In this document: one piece after another, positions 23,421 to 33,070 of the stretch
Numbering within the stretch: the first letter of the stretch is position 1
How the letters are laid out: each line of letters begins with the position of its first letter
Assembly (NCBI RefSeq): GCF_008831285.2
Contig: NW_022205154.1
Span: forward strand, 1-33,150
Direction: 5' to 3'
Origin: Nymphaea colorata
Lineage: Eukaryota; Streptophyta; Magnoliopsida; Nymphaeales; Nymphaeaceae
DNA: 33,150 bases
Translations under genes and position numbers: made by a program
The notes under the pieces: model-generated
What the model was told of the DNA's origin: nothing
What the model saw: the letters and a program-made list of their open reading frames with translations, nothing else
Database searches by the model: none

Positions 23421-25056
23421 TCAGATCGGCATAGCTTATCTATTCGCTATCTACTCTTCCACTTTCATATTTTTTCTTCTTTCATTCAATAGAGCAGTAA
23501 CGGCATTTTCCAATTTTTTATTGACGGTATCACTTATTTCCTTTCTCAAGTTATATAAAATGACAAGCTACTCACTGCTCGGTTCATCTTTCTCCGTTCT
23601 GAAATCGTTTAACTCCTCATAAACCTTTCTCAATGTTTGCTATGCCCTTTCGATCTATGAACAGATATCACTTTTTAGGATGTTGAGCATCATGGCGTTA
23701 GAGACACTGTATTTAGCCTTTATGGCTTATTTGCGGGTATTCATTGCTGTTTGGACATCAGATTCATTTTTTTATGGTTTTCTAAGATTGAGAATTCTGT
23801 GATCCTTTTATTCAGTCCCTATCTTGGCCAAAACTGGAGACTTTTCATGTAATCTGTTGAAGCATTAGTCTTTTTTGCTCCTCGAATGCTTCCTTGCAGC
23901 ATCGGCCATGTACAGATAGTCCTTGAGTTTCAACTTGCTCGAGCTTTTCTTCTCCTTTGTCTATCTTTCACTCTTGAATCCTTGTAAATGGTCGTACTTT
24001 GTTGATGGTTTCAAGAGTCTAAGATTGGGAGCCTGTTGCTATTTGTAAGCGTCGATGCTGGTTGCTCCTTACGGTGGATTATTAATGCAGATTTGGATGA
24101 CATCTATTGGCAAGATCTTTATCAGCATTCTCATCATGGGTGCAGGGGAGGACATTGATGTATTCTTTTGATTTTTTTTCTCTCGGTCCTATCTTTTTGT
24201 AGTCTAATGATTAATCTTGATGGCAATATCATCAGAGCTGGAGAGTTTCCGTTCTGAGGTTTGGCTTTTGGAGCAAGTGGTGATGTTCATCTCTCTGAAA
24301 TCCATTGATTCGTCGAATATTTATTCGCTTTTCAGGATGGACTTGTGTGAGTCCCTGATCGTTGGGACTGAAGCGGCTCGGAGTTGTTCGAGGCCTCTAG
24401 GAGGGTGATTGACTGCTGTTTTTTGCTCAGGATGGAATGTTCATCAGTTTCCTGCCGAGGCTATTCTTGGGTGATGGATTTTCTTCCTAAAAAGCGAGTT
24501 CCTTGATGGATGTTGAGGCTTATTTTATTACTAAATCCTTTTTATTTTTGGGGGATATGATGTTGATCTTGATGGCATAGTCTGAAGGTTACTCTAGGGT
24601 GCATTAAGTCTAGAGGGAATTGGCTGATTTTAACTTTTTAGCCTTCTCGAATTTGGACATAGTTGCTTTCTGTTTAATTTATATACGAAATAAAGGTAAT
24701 AAATCAATTAATCGCAAAGTGGTGAGTAGAAGTTCGGGATTTATGCGTTGGAAGGCCATCCGAACAGTATAGGCATTCATTTCTTTCTTATGTGTGACAT
24801 CTATTTGTTAGAAATGGAGGAAGGCCTCAATATTTTCAATTATCGTCTATTGCGGTATGAATATCACGTGTGTTTGTGAGATGTGATGGGGATAATTTAC
24901 TCTAGATCTATCAATGAAACAGTTAATTAAAGCTCTTTTATTTTTCTTGGAATGATTATCCAATATGAAGCTGCAAACTCTTAGCTAAAATTATTGAAAT
25001 GCCTCACAATACCCCCAACGCAACTTTTTTAGGAAGGGAAGCAAGTTTTATAACAT
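23421..25056 (-). CDS. Coiled-coil protein, unknown function
   Basis: An open reading with TAA/TAG as sense runs from ATG 25056 to a first TGA near 24437. It resumes after frame changes and ends at TGA 23421-23423 in a clean coiled coil (EIERAEQTLRKVYEEL, NLRKEISDTVNKKLENA). A second possible start is ATG 24660 (MSKFEKAKKLKSANSL); an AT-rich stretch just before it could be a 5' leader. In that case 24670-25056 holds a separate small gene of about 130 residues in the same frame. The N-terminal part (HVIFIPQETIIENIEAF) looks coding but is not recognised. The middle is Ser/Lys-rich. The role may be structural (inference). Confidence 0.5.
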
Positions 25057-25167
25057 TCGTTTTAGGACTTTCCAGAATGGAAAAAATATCTAATGTTGAT
25101 CTGATCGTCGATTATAAAATGAAAATAGGTGGAAAATTATATACCAAAAAATGAATGGATTCAATCA

Positions 25168-26093
25168 TCAATTAGCTTGTTAGGAAATTTGGGTTAATTT
25201 AACTATTTCCTTAAGATTGCCAAAAGTTATATCCCTTCAAGCCCTGCATCTCATCAGCATAGGGTGAAGACGCCTTTAGAGCTGTTTTGCTTTTCATTTA
25301 CGATCGGAACAAAGCGATATAGTTATCGATCCTGTGGTCGGCGATGTTGAGGAGCATAAGCGGGACGCTGTTTGAGCATTGGCCGACCTTGTCATTGGAG
25401 CATGGTGATATTTGTTGGGGATTTTATACCAAATTTAGCTATTTATGTGAGTGTATCCCAAGCTCAAAGGCATCAAGTGGGGAATCGTGTCTTTTTTGTT
25501 CACTATCCTGAAGCTGTTTTTGAAGGATTTGGAACAAAGCTCTGCGAATTCGGCATTTCCCACCCTAGGGGATCCAAAGTATAATACTCACTGTGTAATT
25601 GTGCTTCCTTACATTGTAAGCCGATTATGGTGGAAGAGCTCCACCCAAGCTGTGTCCTGTCATCATTATCTCCACTCTTCCGTATACGTTCATGAGATTG
25701 ATGATTCCCGCCTGGATTTGCTCATATAATAGGTTTGCTCTTTTGGCAAAGCCTTCATGGACTTTGCAGTTGGGGCACAATATTCCATCATATTAATTTT
25801 GGTGAACTTTAAATTTTCCTTATGTTTTTGGTAATATTAAGCGGTCCTCTCAGCGACACACTATCGTTCCAGATTGTTTGAGTATGCAACAAAACCTTGA
25901 TATTGTTTTCTTTATCTGAGACGAAGATGGTTTTTTCGATGTTTTTTGGGCATTGTTGGCAGGAGATGGTTTAAATTTCTTGTCTGGATGCGTGTGCCAT
26001 CTTAGATAACTTTGCATATTCGAAAGCGAGAGTTTTGTTGTATTGCGAGATGGCAATTAGGAGGAAGGAAAAGAAGTAAAGCAGTTTCAGCAT
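25168..26093 (-). CDS. Secreted class 3 lipase, copy 1
   Basis: From ATG 26093 with a signal peptide (MLKLLYFFSFLLIAIS). Lipase_3 landmarks are present: SLRG near the oxyanion region, the nucleophile elbow MTGHSLGGAL, YTFGSPRVGNAEFAE, VNKKDTIPHLMP with the catalytic Asp, and YTHINSEIWY with the catalytic His. The family hydrolyses triacylglycerols or phospholipids, and a secreted enzyme suits food-vacuole digestion (inference). At least three missing single bases must be restored to read these motifs in one chain. The 3' end is uncertain: TGA 25168-25170 is chosen, but an alternative frame runs to 25004. The paralogue starts 21 bp past its stop just upstream, in the same orientation. Confidence 0.78.
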
Positions 26094-26114
26094 CAGTTGG
26101 ATTTCAAATTTTTA

Positions 26115-27151
26115 TCATCCCTTCAAATTAAGCCCTTAATATTACATGCTAGACTTATTCTAAGATGAAATTAATGCAATTATTGCAAAATTTTAAACTA
26201 TCAATTTGCAAGTTGGGGATTTCTGATTCATTTTAATGCTACTTAAGATCCTGTAAAGCTGGAATCCTTCAATGCCCTGCATCCGTTCCCTTTTCTCTCC
26301 TTGATTGTCTCCAGACGATCTTAAAGCCGATCTCAACCTCATGTGCGCTCCTCGTGTGGTGTACAAGGCAATGTAATTATCCATTTTGTGGAATTCAGAC
26401 TTGGTCATGATGAGGTATACGGAGTTCGCGCATTTGTCCACCTTGTCTCCTTCGCATTCGTAGTATTTATTTGGGCTGTATACCAAATCTAGGTATCGAT
26501 GTGACAGTAATTGAAGTTTTTGGGGACGAGATGAGCAATCGTATCCCTTTGGTTCACTACCCTGTAGCTACTCTTGAAGGATTTGGAGCAAAGCTATGCA
26601 AACAATTGGTTTCCCACCCAGGGGATCCGAAAGTATAGATGCTAACCGTATATCGTTGCTTCCTTATGAGTTGTAAGCCTATTATCGTGGAGAGAGCTCC
26701 ACCCAAGCTGTGTCCTGTCATCATTATCTCCACTATTCCGTATAGGCGCATGATAGACGATATGGCAGAGACTACAGAGTTATACAGTAGGGCTGCTCTG
26801 AGGCCAAACCCATGATGGACTGTGCACTTGGGCACTATATTCCTTCGTATACCGCTTTGTTGAACAGCATGTTCTCTGCGTGATTTTTAAGATTGATGCT
26901 GCCTCTGATGGAGACCACTATCTTTTGAAGAGGTTGGAATAGGCAACGAAGCCCTGAAGGTCGCTTTCTGCATTGGAGAAGAAGATGGGTGATTCTATGT
27001 GTTTTGGACAGTAGTAGCAATTGACTGTTTAGATTTGCTGTTTGGAGGAGTAGGCCATGGCGGATAGTTTTGCGCATTAGAAGGCCATGTTTTTGTCATA
27101 TTGTGAGAAGACTAGCAGCAGAAGGGATAGGATTGGAATGGTTTTCAGCAT
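26115..27151 (-). CDS. Secreted class 3 lipase, copy 2
   Basis: From ATG 27151 to TGA 26115-26117, about 345 residues. Signal peptide MLKTIPILSLLLLVFS is followed by QYDKNMAF, parallel to copy 1. Motifs: VVSIRGSINLKNH, MMTGHSLGGALSTIIG, YTFGSP, VNQRDTIAHLVP with the catalytic Asp, and CHIDTEIWY with the catalytic His. A short Cys-containing insert (YYECEGDKVDKC) comes after the His, as in copy 1. The Glu before IWY is encoded by TAG. Missing single bases near 26480 and 26620 are needed. It is the upstream member of a tandem pair that plainly arose by duplication. The catalytic triad is complete. Confidence 0.82.
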
Positions 27152-27499
27152 CAATCACGGTTAAAATTCAAATATTAGCCCTGCTTTTATCTGATATTTA
27201 TATACTAGCCATCTATCTAGACTTTATGTTTGATTAGTAATCTTACACATAACAGCTAAACAAATAAAGCTGCAATCAAAACAGGAGAAGATAATAGCCT
27301 TTTTAATATTGAATTAACATATTTTTTATGTTTATTTTTTTATTCGTGTATATTTCTCCACTTTTATCTTATTGAAAGTGACTAATCTTCCTTTTCCCAT
27401 TCCGCCATACAAAAAATCCAAAACCCCCATATCTATGCTTTTTCCTTTACGCTGAATCATTTTGTTGACAATCCCTATATCTTTTGCACATATTTTGCA
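27152..27499. other. Intergenic region between divergent lipase 2 and ADP/ATP carrier
   Basis: 348 bp of AT-rich sequence containing the 5' flanks of two divergent genes, the longest gap in the window. On the minus strand an ORF with no TGA runs from ATG 27460 to TGA 27155-27157 (101 codons). Its first 40 residues (MGVLDFLYGGMGKGRLVTF) look coding, but the rest looks random, so I do not call it a gene. I see no RNA gene or repeat here. Confidence 0.6.
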
Positions 27500-28444
27500 A
27501 TGTTGTCGAGTCCAGGCTAAACCTTGGGAGCAATCTAGCAATTCCTCATCGAGTTCCTGCTCAGCGGGACCTCAGCAGCCATCTCCAAATCCTTCGCCTC
27601 TCCCATCGAAGTCGTCAAGATCCGGCTTCAACTCCAGCAGGCCCTCATCGAGAAAAAGACGCTGCAGGATCCTTACACGGGCATGATTGACTGCTTCAAG
27701 AGGATCTACTCTGAGGAGGGATTCAGGGCCTACTACAAAGGAAATTTCACTAACGTTATTCGGTACTTCCCCACACAGGCTCTCAATTTCGCCTTCAAAA
27801 ACTTCTACAGCAAAACCTTCACCTACGATAAATCAAAGGCTTCCTTTTGGAAGGGCCTGTTCAGCAACATGATATACGGAAGCGCGGCGGGAGCCTCCAC
27901 GCAGTTCTTCGTCTACCCCTTGGACTACATTCGCACCAGACTGACCAACGATATTCAGATGGTCAAACAGGGCGCGCAGAGACAGTTCACGGGGATTTTC
28001 GATTGCATGAAGAAGACGATTGAGTGGGACGGCATCCGAGGAGTCTACCGTGGGTTTGTGGTCTCCTGCGTGTTCATGATGATCTACCGGGGCATATACT
28101 TCGGGCTCAACGATTCCCTGAAGCCGATAATCCCGCACTAGATAATCCAGAACATCTTCTTCAACTTTTTGGTGAGTTACGGCATCACGATCACTTCCGG
28201 CATCGTGGCTTACCCCTTGGACACGGTCCGCAGGAGGATGATGATGTCCTCTGGAGAGAAGCACAAATTCAACAGTTCCATCCAGTGCATTTCCTACCTC
28301 TACAAGGAGCATGGCATGCGATCGTTCTACGGCGGAGTGGGCGCGAACATCATTCGCGGGATCACTGGAGCCGGCGTGCTCACAATTTACGACCGACTTC
28401 AGTTGGTTCTTTTCGGGAAGAAGTATTCCTCGGGGTAGGGATGA
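27500..28444 (+). CDS. Mitochondrial ADP/ATP carrier
   Basis: 314 residues from ATG 27500 to TGA 28442-28444, unbroken. Three mitochondrial carrier repeats carry the Px[DE]xx[KR] signature: PIEVVK at about 35, PLDYIR at about 140 and PLDTVR at about 239. The last runs into RRRMMM, the signature specific to ADP/ATP translocases. SGTSAAISK in helix 1 also matches the family. It exchanges cytosolic ADP for matrix ATP across the inner membrane. Length is normal. Codons are GC-rich and few are TAA/TAG, unlike the LRR region. The Rab gene starts 54 bp downstream on the same strand. A working carrier implies aerobic mitochondria or a related organelle. Confidence 0.95.
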
Positions 28445-28498
28445 TTGTTTGCGATTATGATGGATCTGTGGTGGGGTTATTTGCGAGTGTTTTATAAT

Positions 28499-29146
28499 AT
28501 GAAAAGATAGACGGGGTATGACTTCCTGGTCAAGCTGCTCATCATCGGCAATAGCGGAGTCGGCAAGACCAACCTCCTTCTCCGCTTCTGCGAGGATAGC
28601 TTCCAGACTTCCCACCTCTCCACCATCGGTACGCTTTGCGATATCTATAGGCATCGATTTCAAAACTAAATCCGTTAGTATGGGCAACGCGAGGGTGAAA
28701 TTGCAGATCTGGGACACGGCTGGCCAGGAGAGGTTTAAGACCATCACGCAGACTTACTACAGAGGAGCCATGGGGATCGTGCTCACCTATGCCATTGACG
28801 ATCGAGCTTCCTTCAACGATATGAGAATTGGGTGAAACAGATCAAGATGCATGCGTCGGTGATGTTGTGAAGTGTTGGTGGGGAATAAGTGCGATAGCGA
28901 AAAGCGTTAGGTGGCTTTGACTAGGGCAAGAAGCTGGCAAAGTAGCTTGGAATTCAATTCTTCTAGACCAGCGCAAAGGAGAACATCAACGTTAACGAAA
29001 TGTTCATGAAGGTGGGGATATAGGCCAAGCGAGCCATCGACGAGGACAAGGGAGCCATCGGCAAAGGATCAGACGTGGGGACGGCGCGAAACCTGCTCAC
29101 GCGGAACGACCTCGAAAAGCCCTCCAAGCAGAAGAAGTGCTGCTGA
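28499..29146 (+). CDS. Rab-family small GTPase
   Basis: From ATG 28499 to TGA 29144-29146, about 210 residues, with a 22-nt intron at 28629-28650. G-box motifs in order: GNSGVGKT (P-loop), TIGIDFKTK (effector loop), [14 protein letters not shown] and TSAK. The protein ends in a C-terminal CC after KQKK, the usual double geranylgeranylation site. It is Rab1/8-like by sequence. Such GTPases direct vesicle traffic. The stretch 28825-28925 needs four single missing bases (as in RNWVKQIK and VVKVLVGNK), the densest cluster in the window. Apart from these no motif is lost, so errors seem likelier than decay. TAG encodes the Glu expected in ETSAK. Confidence 0.88.
28629..28650 (+). other. 22-nt intron in the Rab gene
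   Basis: Starts GTACGC and ends CTATAG. Splicing joins HLSTIG to IDFKTKS, restoring the invariant Rab effector loop TIGIDF. Unspliced, the motif is broken by extra residues. It is the only supported intron here that is not 20 nt. Confidence 0.85.
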
Positions 29147-29176
29147 TTCGATGGATTATGATATGGAAGATCGTCA

Positions 29177-30418
29177 TCACGGGGTGAGAAGTTTGGTGAA
29201 AAAATGCCTCTGGTTGCCCGTCTGTCTCTCGCTGGGGAATTTTCAGTCTCGAACCTTTTCTCCGCCTTGGAGCTTGACTTGTTCTGGTCGCAGGGAAGGT
29301 TGACGCATTCCGGTCCCATCTTGACGCCGCAGAAATAGCAGATGAGTTTGTGCTGTTTCAATTTTTCGCTGAGGGTTTCTACGTCTCGCTCATCTCCTTG
29401 ATGACTGCACTGGCGCGTTCCTCCACTTCCTTCTTGATGCTGTTCTCTTCGGCCTTGAGGTCGGTGATCAGCTTCCAGAGGATTTCGTTCTTGAAGTTGT
29501 TGATCTATCTTGCTGCGAGCGCCTTCTTCACCAGGTCGCGGTTGGCTTACACCTCGCGAGGGATCTCGTTGATCGAAAGCTCAGGAGCGATCTATGTATG
29601 TCTGCTTACTCTGTCCGGACGACTGGTGATGTACTATATGGATTCGTACATCTCCTTGGATTTCAGCAAAAATCGGTTTATTTTCCTTTCCTGTTCCACT
29701 TTTTCGCATTCCATGTTGGTCAGCTCGAAGAACTTGTTTCCCAGGTCGTTGATGGTGTCCAGTTCCCTCTGGACTAGCGAGACCTCGTGCGTTAGGACTG
29801 CCATTTTGACCCCTTCGTGGTTTTTCAGTCTCTCCAGGATTCCCGAGTACTCGGAGCGGATGTCCCTTTCGATGATGTTCTTGACGAACTTTATCTCCTC
29901 GATCCGGTACTCCAGCCTGTGCAGTTGTGCGATGATCTTGTCCCGTTGTCCACCAGGTTGGAGCGGATCGCCTCCACCAGTAGAACTTTCGCAGACGGTA
30001 TGCGTCGGTCATCTTCAGGATCCGGTGCAACTTGATCGTAAAGGCAGTACGTGGTTGTTGTGGGGGCCGAAGACCGTGCACTGGTTGCAGACCAGCTACT
30101 CGCAAGTCTAGCAGAAGTTGATGAAGGGACTTTTGTGATGGATGCAATCGCTAGTGAAGGGGGATTACGCTGGGGCCACTGGAGTTTGGGAAATGGATGA
30201 GATTTCGGATTGTCCGTCTGCTGGTTTTTTCGATTTCGATTCTTTTTGGTGGGTGTTTTGGAGCCTTCCTTTTCCTTGCCCTTCGAGCTGGATTTCTCTT
30301 TGCCTTTCGATTTGGATTTGGAGGCGCCTGATTTTTGTGACTTGTTTTCATCGTCTTTCTTGACCTTGCTGTCCTTGCTCTTCTTGCTCTTTTCGTCCTT
30401 GCTCTTACCCGTCTTCAT
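29177..30418 (-). CDS. B-box zinc finger and coiled-coil protein (TRIM-like, no RING)
   Basis: From ATG 30418 to about TGA 29177-29179, near 410 residues. The first 75 residues are almost only Lys, Ser, Glu and Gly. A B-box follows at about residue 92: C-x2-H-x7-C-x2-C-x4-C-x2-C-x5-H-x2-H, with the core FCETCEELVCNQC, where two Glu are TAG. A coiled coil comes next (AQLHRLEYRIEEIKF, LTHEVSLVQRELDTI), then a second Cys-rich patch (ICYFCGVKMGPEC) near the end. RBCC/TRIM proteins have this order after a RING, which is absent. It is probably a protein-binding scaffold. Single missing bases near 30150, 30040, 29950 and 29380 are needed. Divergent from kinesin, 156 bp apart. Confidence 0.75.
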
Positions 30419-30574
30419 TCAAATTTAAATATAAGTTATATCCCTCAACCATCCATATCTTTCCTCTGTCCACCCCACAACAATCCGTGAATCTTTCCCC
30501 CAGTCCACCCTACCAGGCTTCCTCATGGGTCGGAGGTGATTAATAATCTGCGAGTGATTATTAAATATTATTGC

Positions 30575-32384
30575 ATGTAGAACTAGGCAAACTCAAGCAG
30601 TATAAAGGTATTCGTCCGCGTGCGTCCTTTGGTCTCCATCGAGAAAGGCACGGAGGAGGTGGTGGAGGTATTGTCGGATGTACGGTTACAGTTATCAAGA
30701 GCAAGAGCGTTAGGGTGGCAGCCGATCAGTACACGCAATTGTAGGTGAAGTTCGACCACGCCTTCAACAGCAGGGCCTCCCAGGGGGAAATCTACAGCAA
30801 ATTGGTGGACATCGTTCCGAGGATCATGGATGGATACAATGTCACCATTTTCGCATATGGACAGACCGGCTCGGGGAAAACGCATACCATGTTTGGAGAG
30901 GGATACGAGACAAAGGAACAGTACTCAGTTGATGAGATTGAGGATGACAATGGCTGTGCGGGTGTGATCCCGAGATCCATATACCAAATCTTCAAGAAGG
31001 TGAAGAAAATGAGCAACGCTAATGTCTTCTGCTCTTTCCTGCAGATCTACAATGAAAAGATTTACGATTTGCTCCAGGTACGCCCCCGCCGAATTAGGAT
31101 AGCTAGAAACCCAAGCCTCTGGGAATACATGAATCGAAAGTGGAGGGGATTTTCGTGGAGGGACTGACCGAGTTCGGAGTGCAGAAGTTCGAAGACTGCA
31201 TGGAGCTGCTCAAAAAGGGAGTGAAGAACAGGACCATAAGGCAAACCTCCATGAACGCCAAGAGCTCACGCTCCCATACCATCTTTCAGCTGCTGATCGA
31301 GATCCAATCAAGCGACGGCACCTTCCTGAAGGGAAGGCTCAACCTCTGCGACCTGGCTGGATCGGAAAAGATCAACAAAAAGGAAGCGATGGGCGAGGAC
31401 CAGCTGAAGGAACTGAAGAACATCAACTTGTCCCTTACCACTTTGGGAAAGGTGATATATGCCCTGTCCAGTGGCGACAAGAAGGCTGCTGGAGCGTTCA
31501 GGTAATCCAAGCTGACGCGATTGCTTCAGGAGTCACTGACTGGCAATACCTTCACTTTTATATTCGGGAATCTCTCGCCCTCGGGAAAGAACATGGACGA
31601 AACCATCAGCACTCTCAAGTTCGTGGAAAGAGCCAACCACATCACGCTCAAGGTGAAACCGACCGAGTTCAACGGTCACAATCCCGATACCGTCGACAAG
31701 CTCAAGCGGGAGGTGGAGTATCTCAAGGATTTGCTAAACTTGAAGAAGCAGGGCATCAATCCCGAGGACATTGCGCAGCACCTGGCGAAGCTCAAGAGCG
31801 AAAACCTCCAGCAGAAGCCGAAGGAGGTATCGAACGAGTAGTTTTAAAAGCTGATGCGGTAGAACCGAGAGATGAAGAAGGAGATCCAGGAGCTCCAGAT
31901 CAAGATTTAAAAGTCTTAGGCTTCGTAATACTCCTTGACGTCCCATTACACTGCGAACTAGCGAAAAAAGGAGCAGCTTTAGTACTACATGCCTTCTTCA
32001 AGAGGCCCATCCTCGAAGGGAAGTTCGCAGGCGAATTCTCGTTTGTCGGCTTCGTTGATCCAGGCGGGCCAGAGCATCATCTTCCAGAAGAGTACAATCG
32101 ACGACAGTCCGACGAGGGCGAAGGAGAAGATGAACATAGCGAAGCGACTGCAGGAGATGGAGGATAAGAAGAGGTACAACGAGTATAAGCTGATCGACGA
32201 ATACGAGAATTACGATCGCGGAAAGAAGAACAGGAATAGTCCGGCGAAGATAAACGCGAGTCCTATCAACAAGGTGAAGGCGAGCGGAAAGAGAGAGGAG
32301 GTTTATCAGAACCAGAAGAATAAAAAACGAGTAGACTATTCCGATAAGATTAAATAGCTAGAAGCTAGGCTTTTTGGAAAATGA
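30575..32384 (+). CDS. Kinesin motor protein, N-terminal motor
   Basis: 596 residues from ATG 30575 to TGA 32382-32384, with one 20-nt intron (31078-31097) and one missing base near 30678. The motor starts IKVFVRVRP. It has the P-loop GQTGSGKT at about 96, YNEKIYDLL, switch I NAKSSRSH at about 221, switch II DLAGSEK at about 254, and FR-TAA-SKLTRLLQESL, where kinesins usually have Asp, Asn or Glu. A neck-like helix (VDKLKREVEYLKDLLNL), a short coiled coil (LMRENREMKKEIQELQ) and a basic tail follow. It walks on microtubules, probably in cilia or cytoplasmic transport (inference). The protein is short for a kinesin. The subfamily is not assigned. It converges on the last gene with 12 bp between stops. 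Confidence 0.92.
31078..31097 (+). other. 20-nt intron in the kinesin gene
   Basis: Starts GTACGC and ends ATTAG, and is C-rich inside. Splicing changes the reading from a stop-bound frame to DLLQDS-TAG-KPKPLGIHES and on into VEGLTEFGV, as kinesins require. Confidence 0.9.
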
Positions 32385-32396
32385 GGACTATATTGA

Positions 32397-33070
32397 TCAT
32401 TTTTTTTTATTTTACAGCTATGGAATGATTAAGACGCAGATATTCCTAACTAGAGTGTGTTGAGAGAGACCGGCGATGCAGTTCTGCTGGTTTTGAGTTG
32501 GGAGCATCCCTGAGGAAGCAGAAAACAGTATCCATTGATGCAATAAGAAGGGATAACGTTGCAGAGATTGTTAATGTCTAGATAGTAGCCTTGGATGCAG
32601 GAAAGAAAGACATACGATTGAAGATTGCAAAACAGTAAAGAATCAATCTGAAGAGTACGCAAAGACCATTGTAAAGAATGCAATTGGCCATCCAGGATTG
32701 GCAAGCGTCTGTAACACTAGCAAACAAGCAGGAAGGTGGTAAAGTTTGGCAAATGTATCCTCCCGAAAGGAAGAGATAAAGCTACCGATGCATTCATTGC
32801 AGAGGAAAGTGATACTATCGTAAATGCCGCAATTCTTGATAATAATCATGCAGAAAGTAGAATAAGCCTGGTATCCGCTAATGCACTGCAGACATGCTCC
32901 GAAATTATCAGCAGAGAGGCAATTCCTAGGCAGGGGGTTCGCAACTATTTGGGTTTGGCGGGAGAGGCGCTGCTCTGCTCTCCAGAGCGGTGTAGTATAC
33001 AATCTGGTTGATTAGAGTATAGCTTACAAAGATATTCCAGCTTTACTTTTATTATAAAAATAATGGAAAA
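32397..33070 (-). pseudogene. Cys-rich surface-type gene, 5' end missing at telomere
   Basis: Minus-strand coding sequence ending at TGA 32397-32399. Cys motifs (NCLSADNFGACLQC, then CNEC, CIQGYYLDINNLC and NCIAG) repeat the CxxC and GYxL pattern of the gene at 2902. The frame shifts at least twice. Reading toward the telomere, the Cys-rich frame stays open to the G4T2 repeats, and no ATG occurs between 32960 and 33070. There is also no signal peptide. The gene therefore seems to lack its start because the chromosome end was formed inside it. It might still be a 3' fragment of a gene that is complete on another chromosome version. Confidence 0.6.

Noticed and set aside
27155-27460. 101-codon minus-strand ORF between lipase 2 and the ADP/ATP carrier
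   Set aside because: Only the first third looks coding, it has no recognisable motif, and it fills a shared promoter region.
27833-28747. 304-codon minus-strand ORF across the ADP/ATP carrier and Rab genes
   Set aside because: It is the antisense shadow of GC-rich real genes whose family motifs are clear on the plus strand.
29350-30111. 253-codon plus-strand ORF
   Set aside because: It lies opposite the B-box/coiled-coil gene. Its Ser/Leu-rich translation is typical of an antisense coiled-coil frame.
30660-30720. A 32-nt intron in the kinesin N-terminus
   Set aside because: A GT..AG pair of suitable phase exists, but one missing G (VEVLSGCTVTVI) gives a better kinesin sequence and agrees with the other frame changes.
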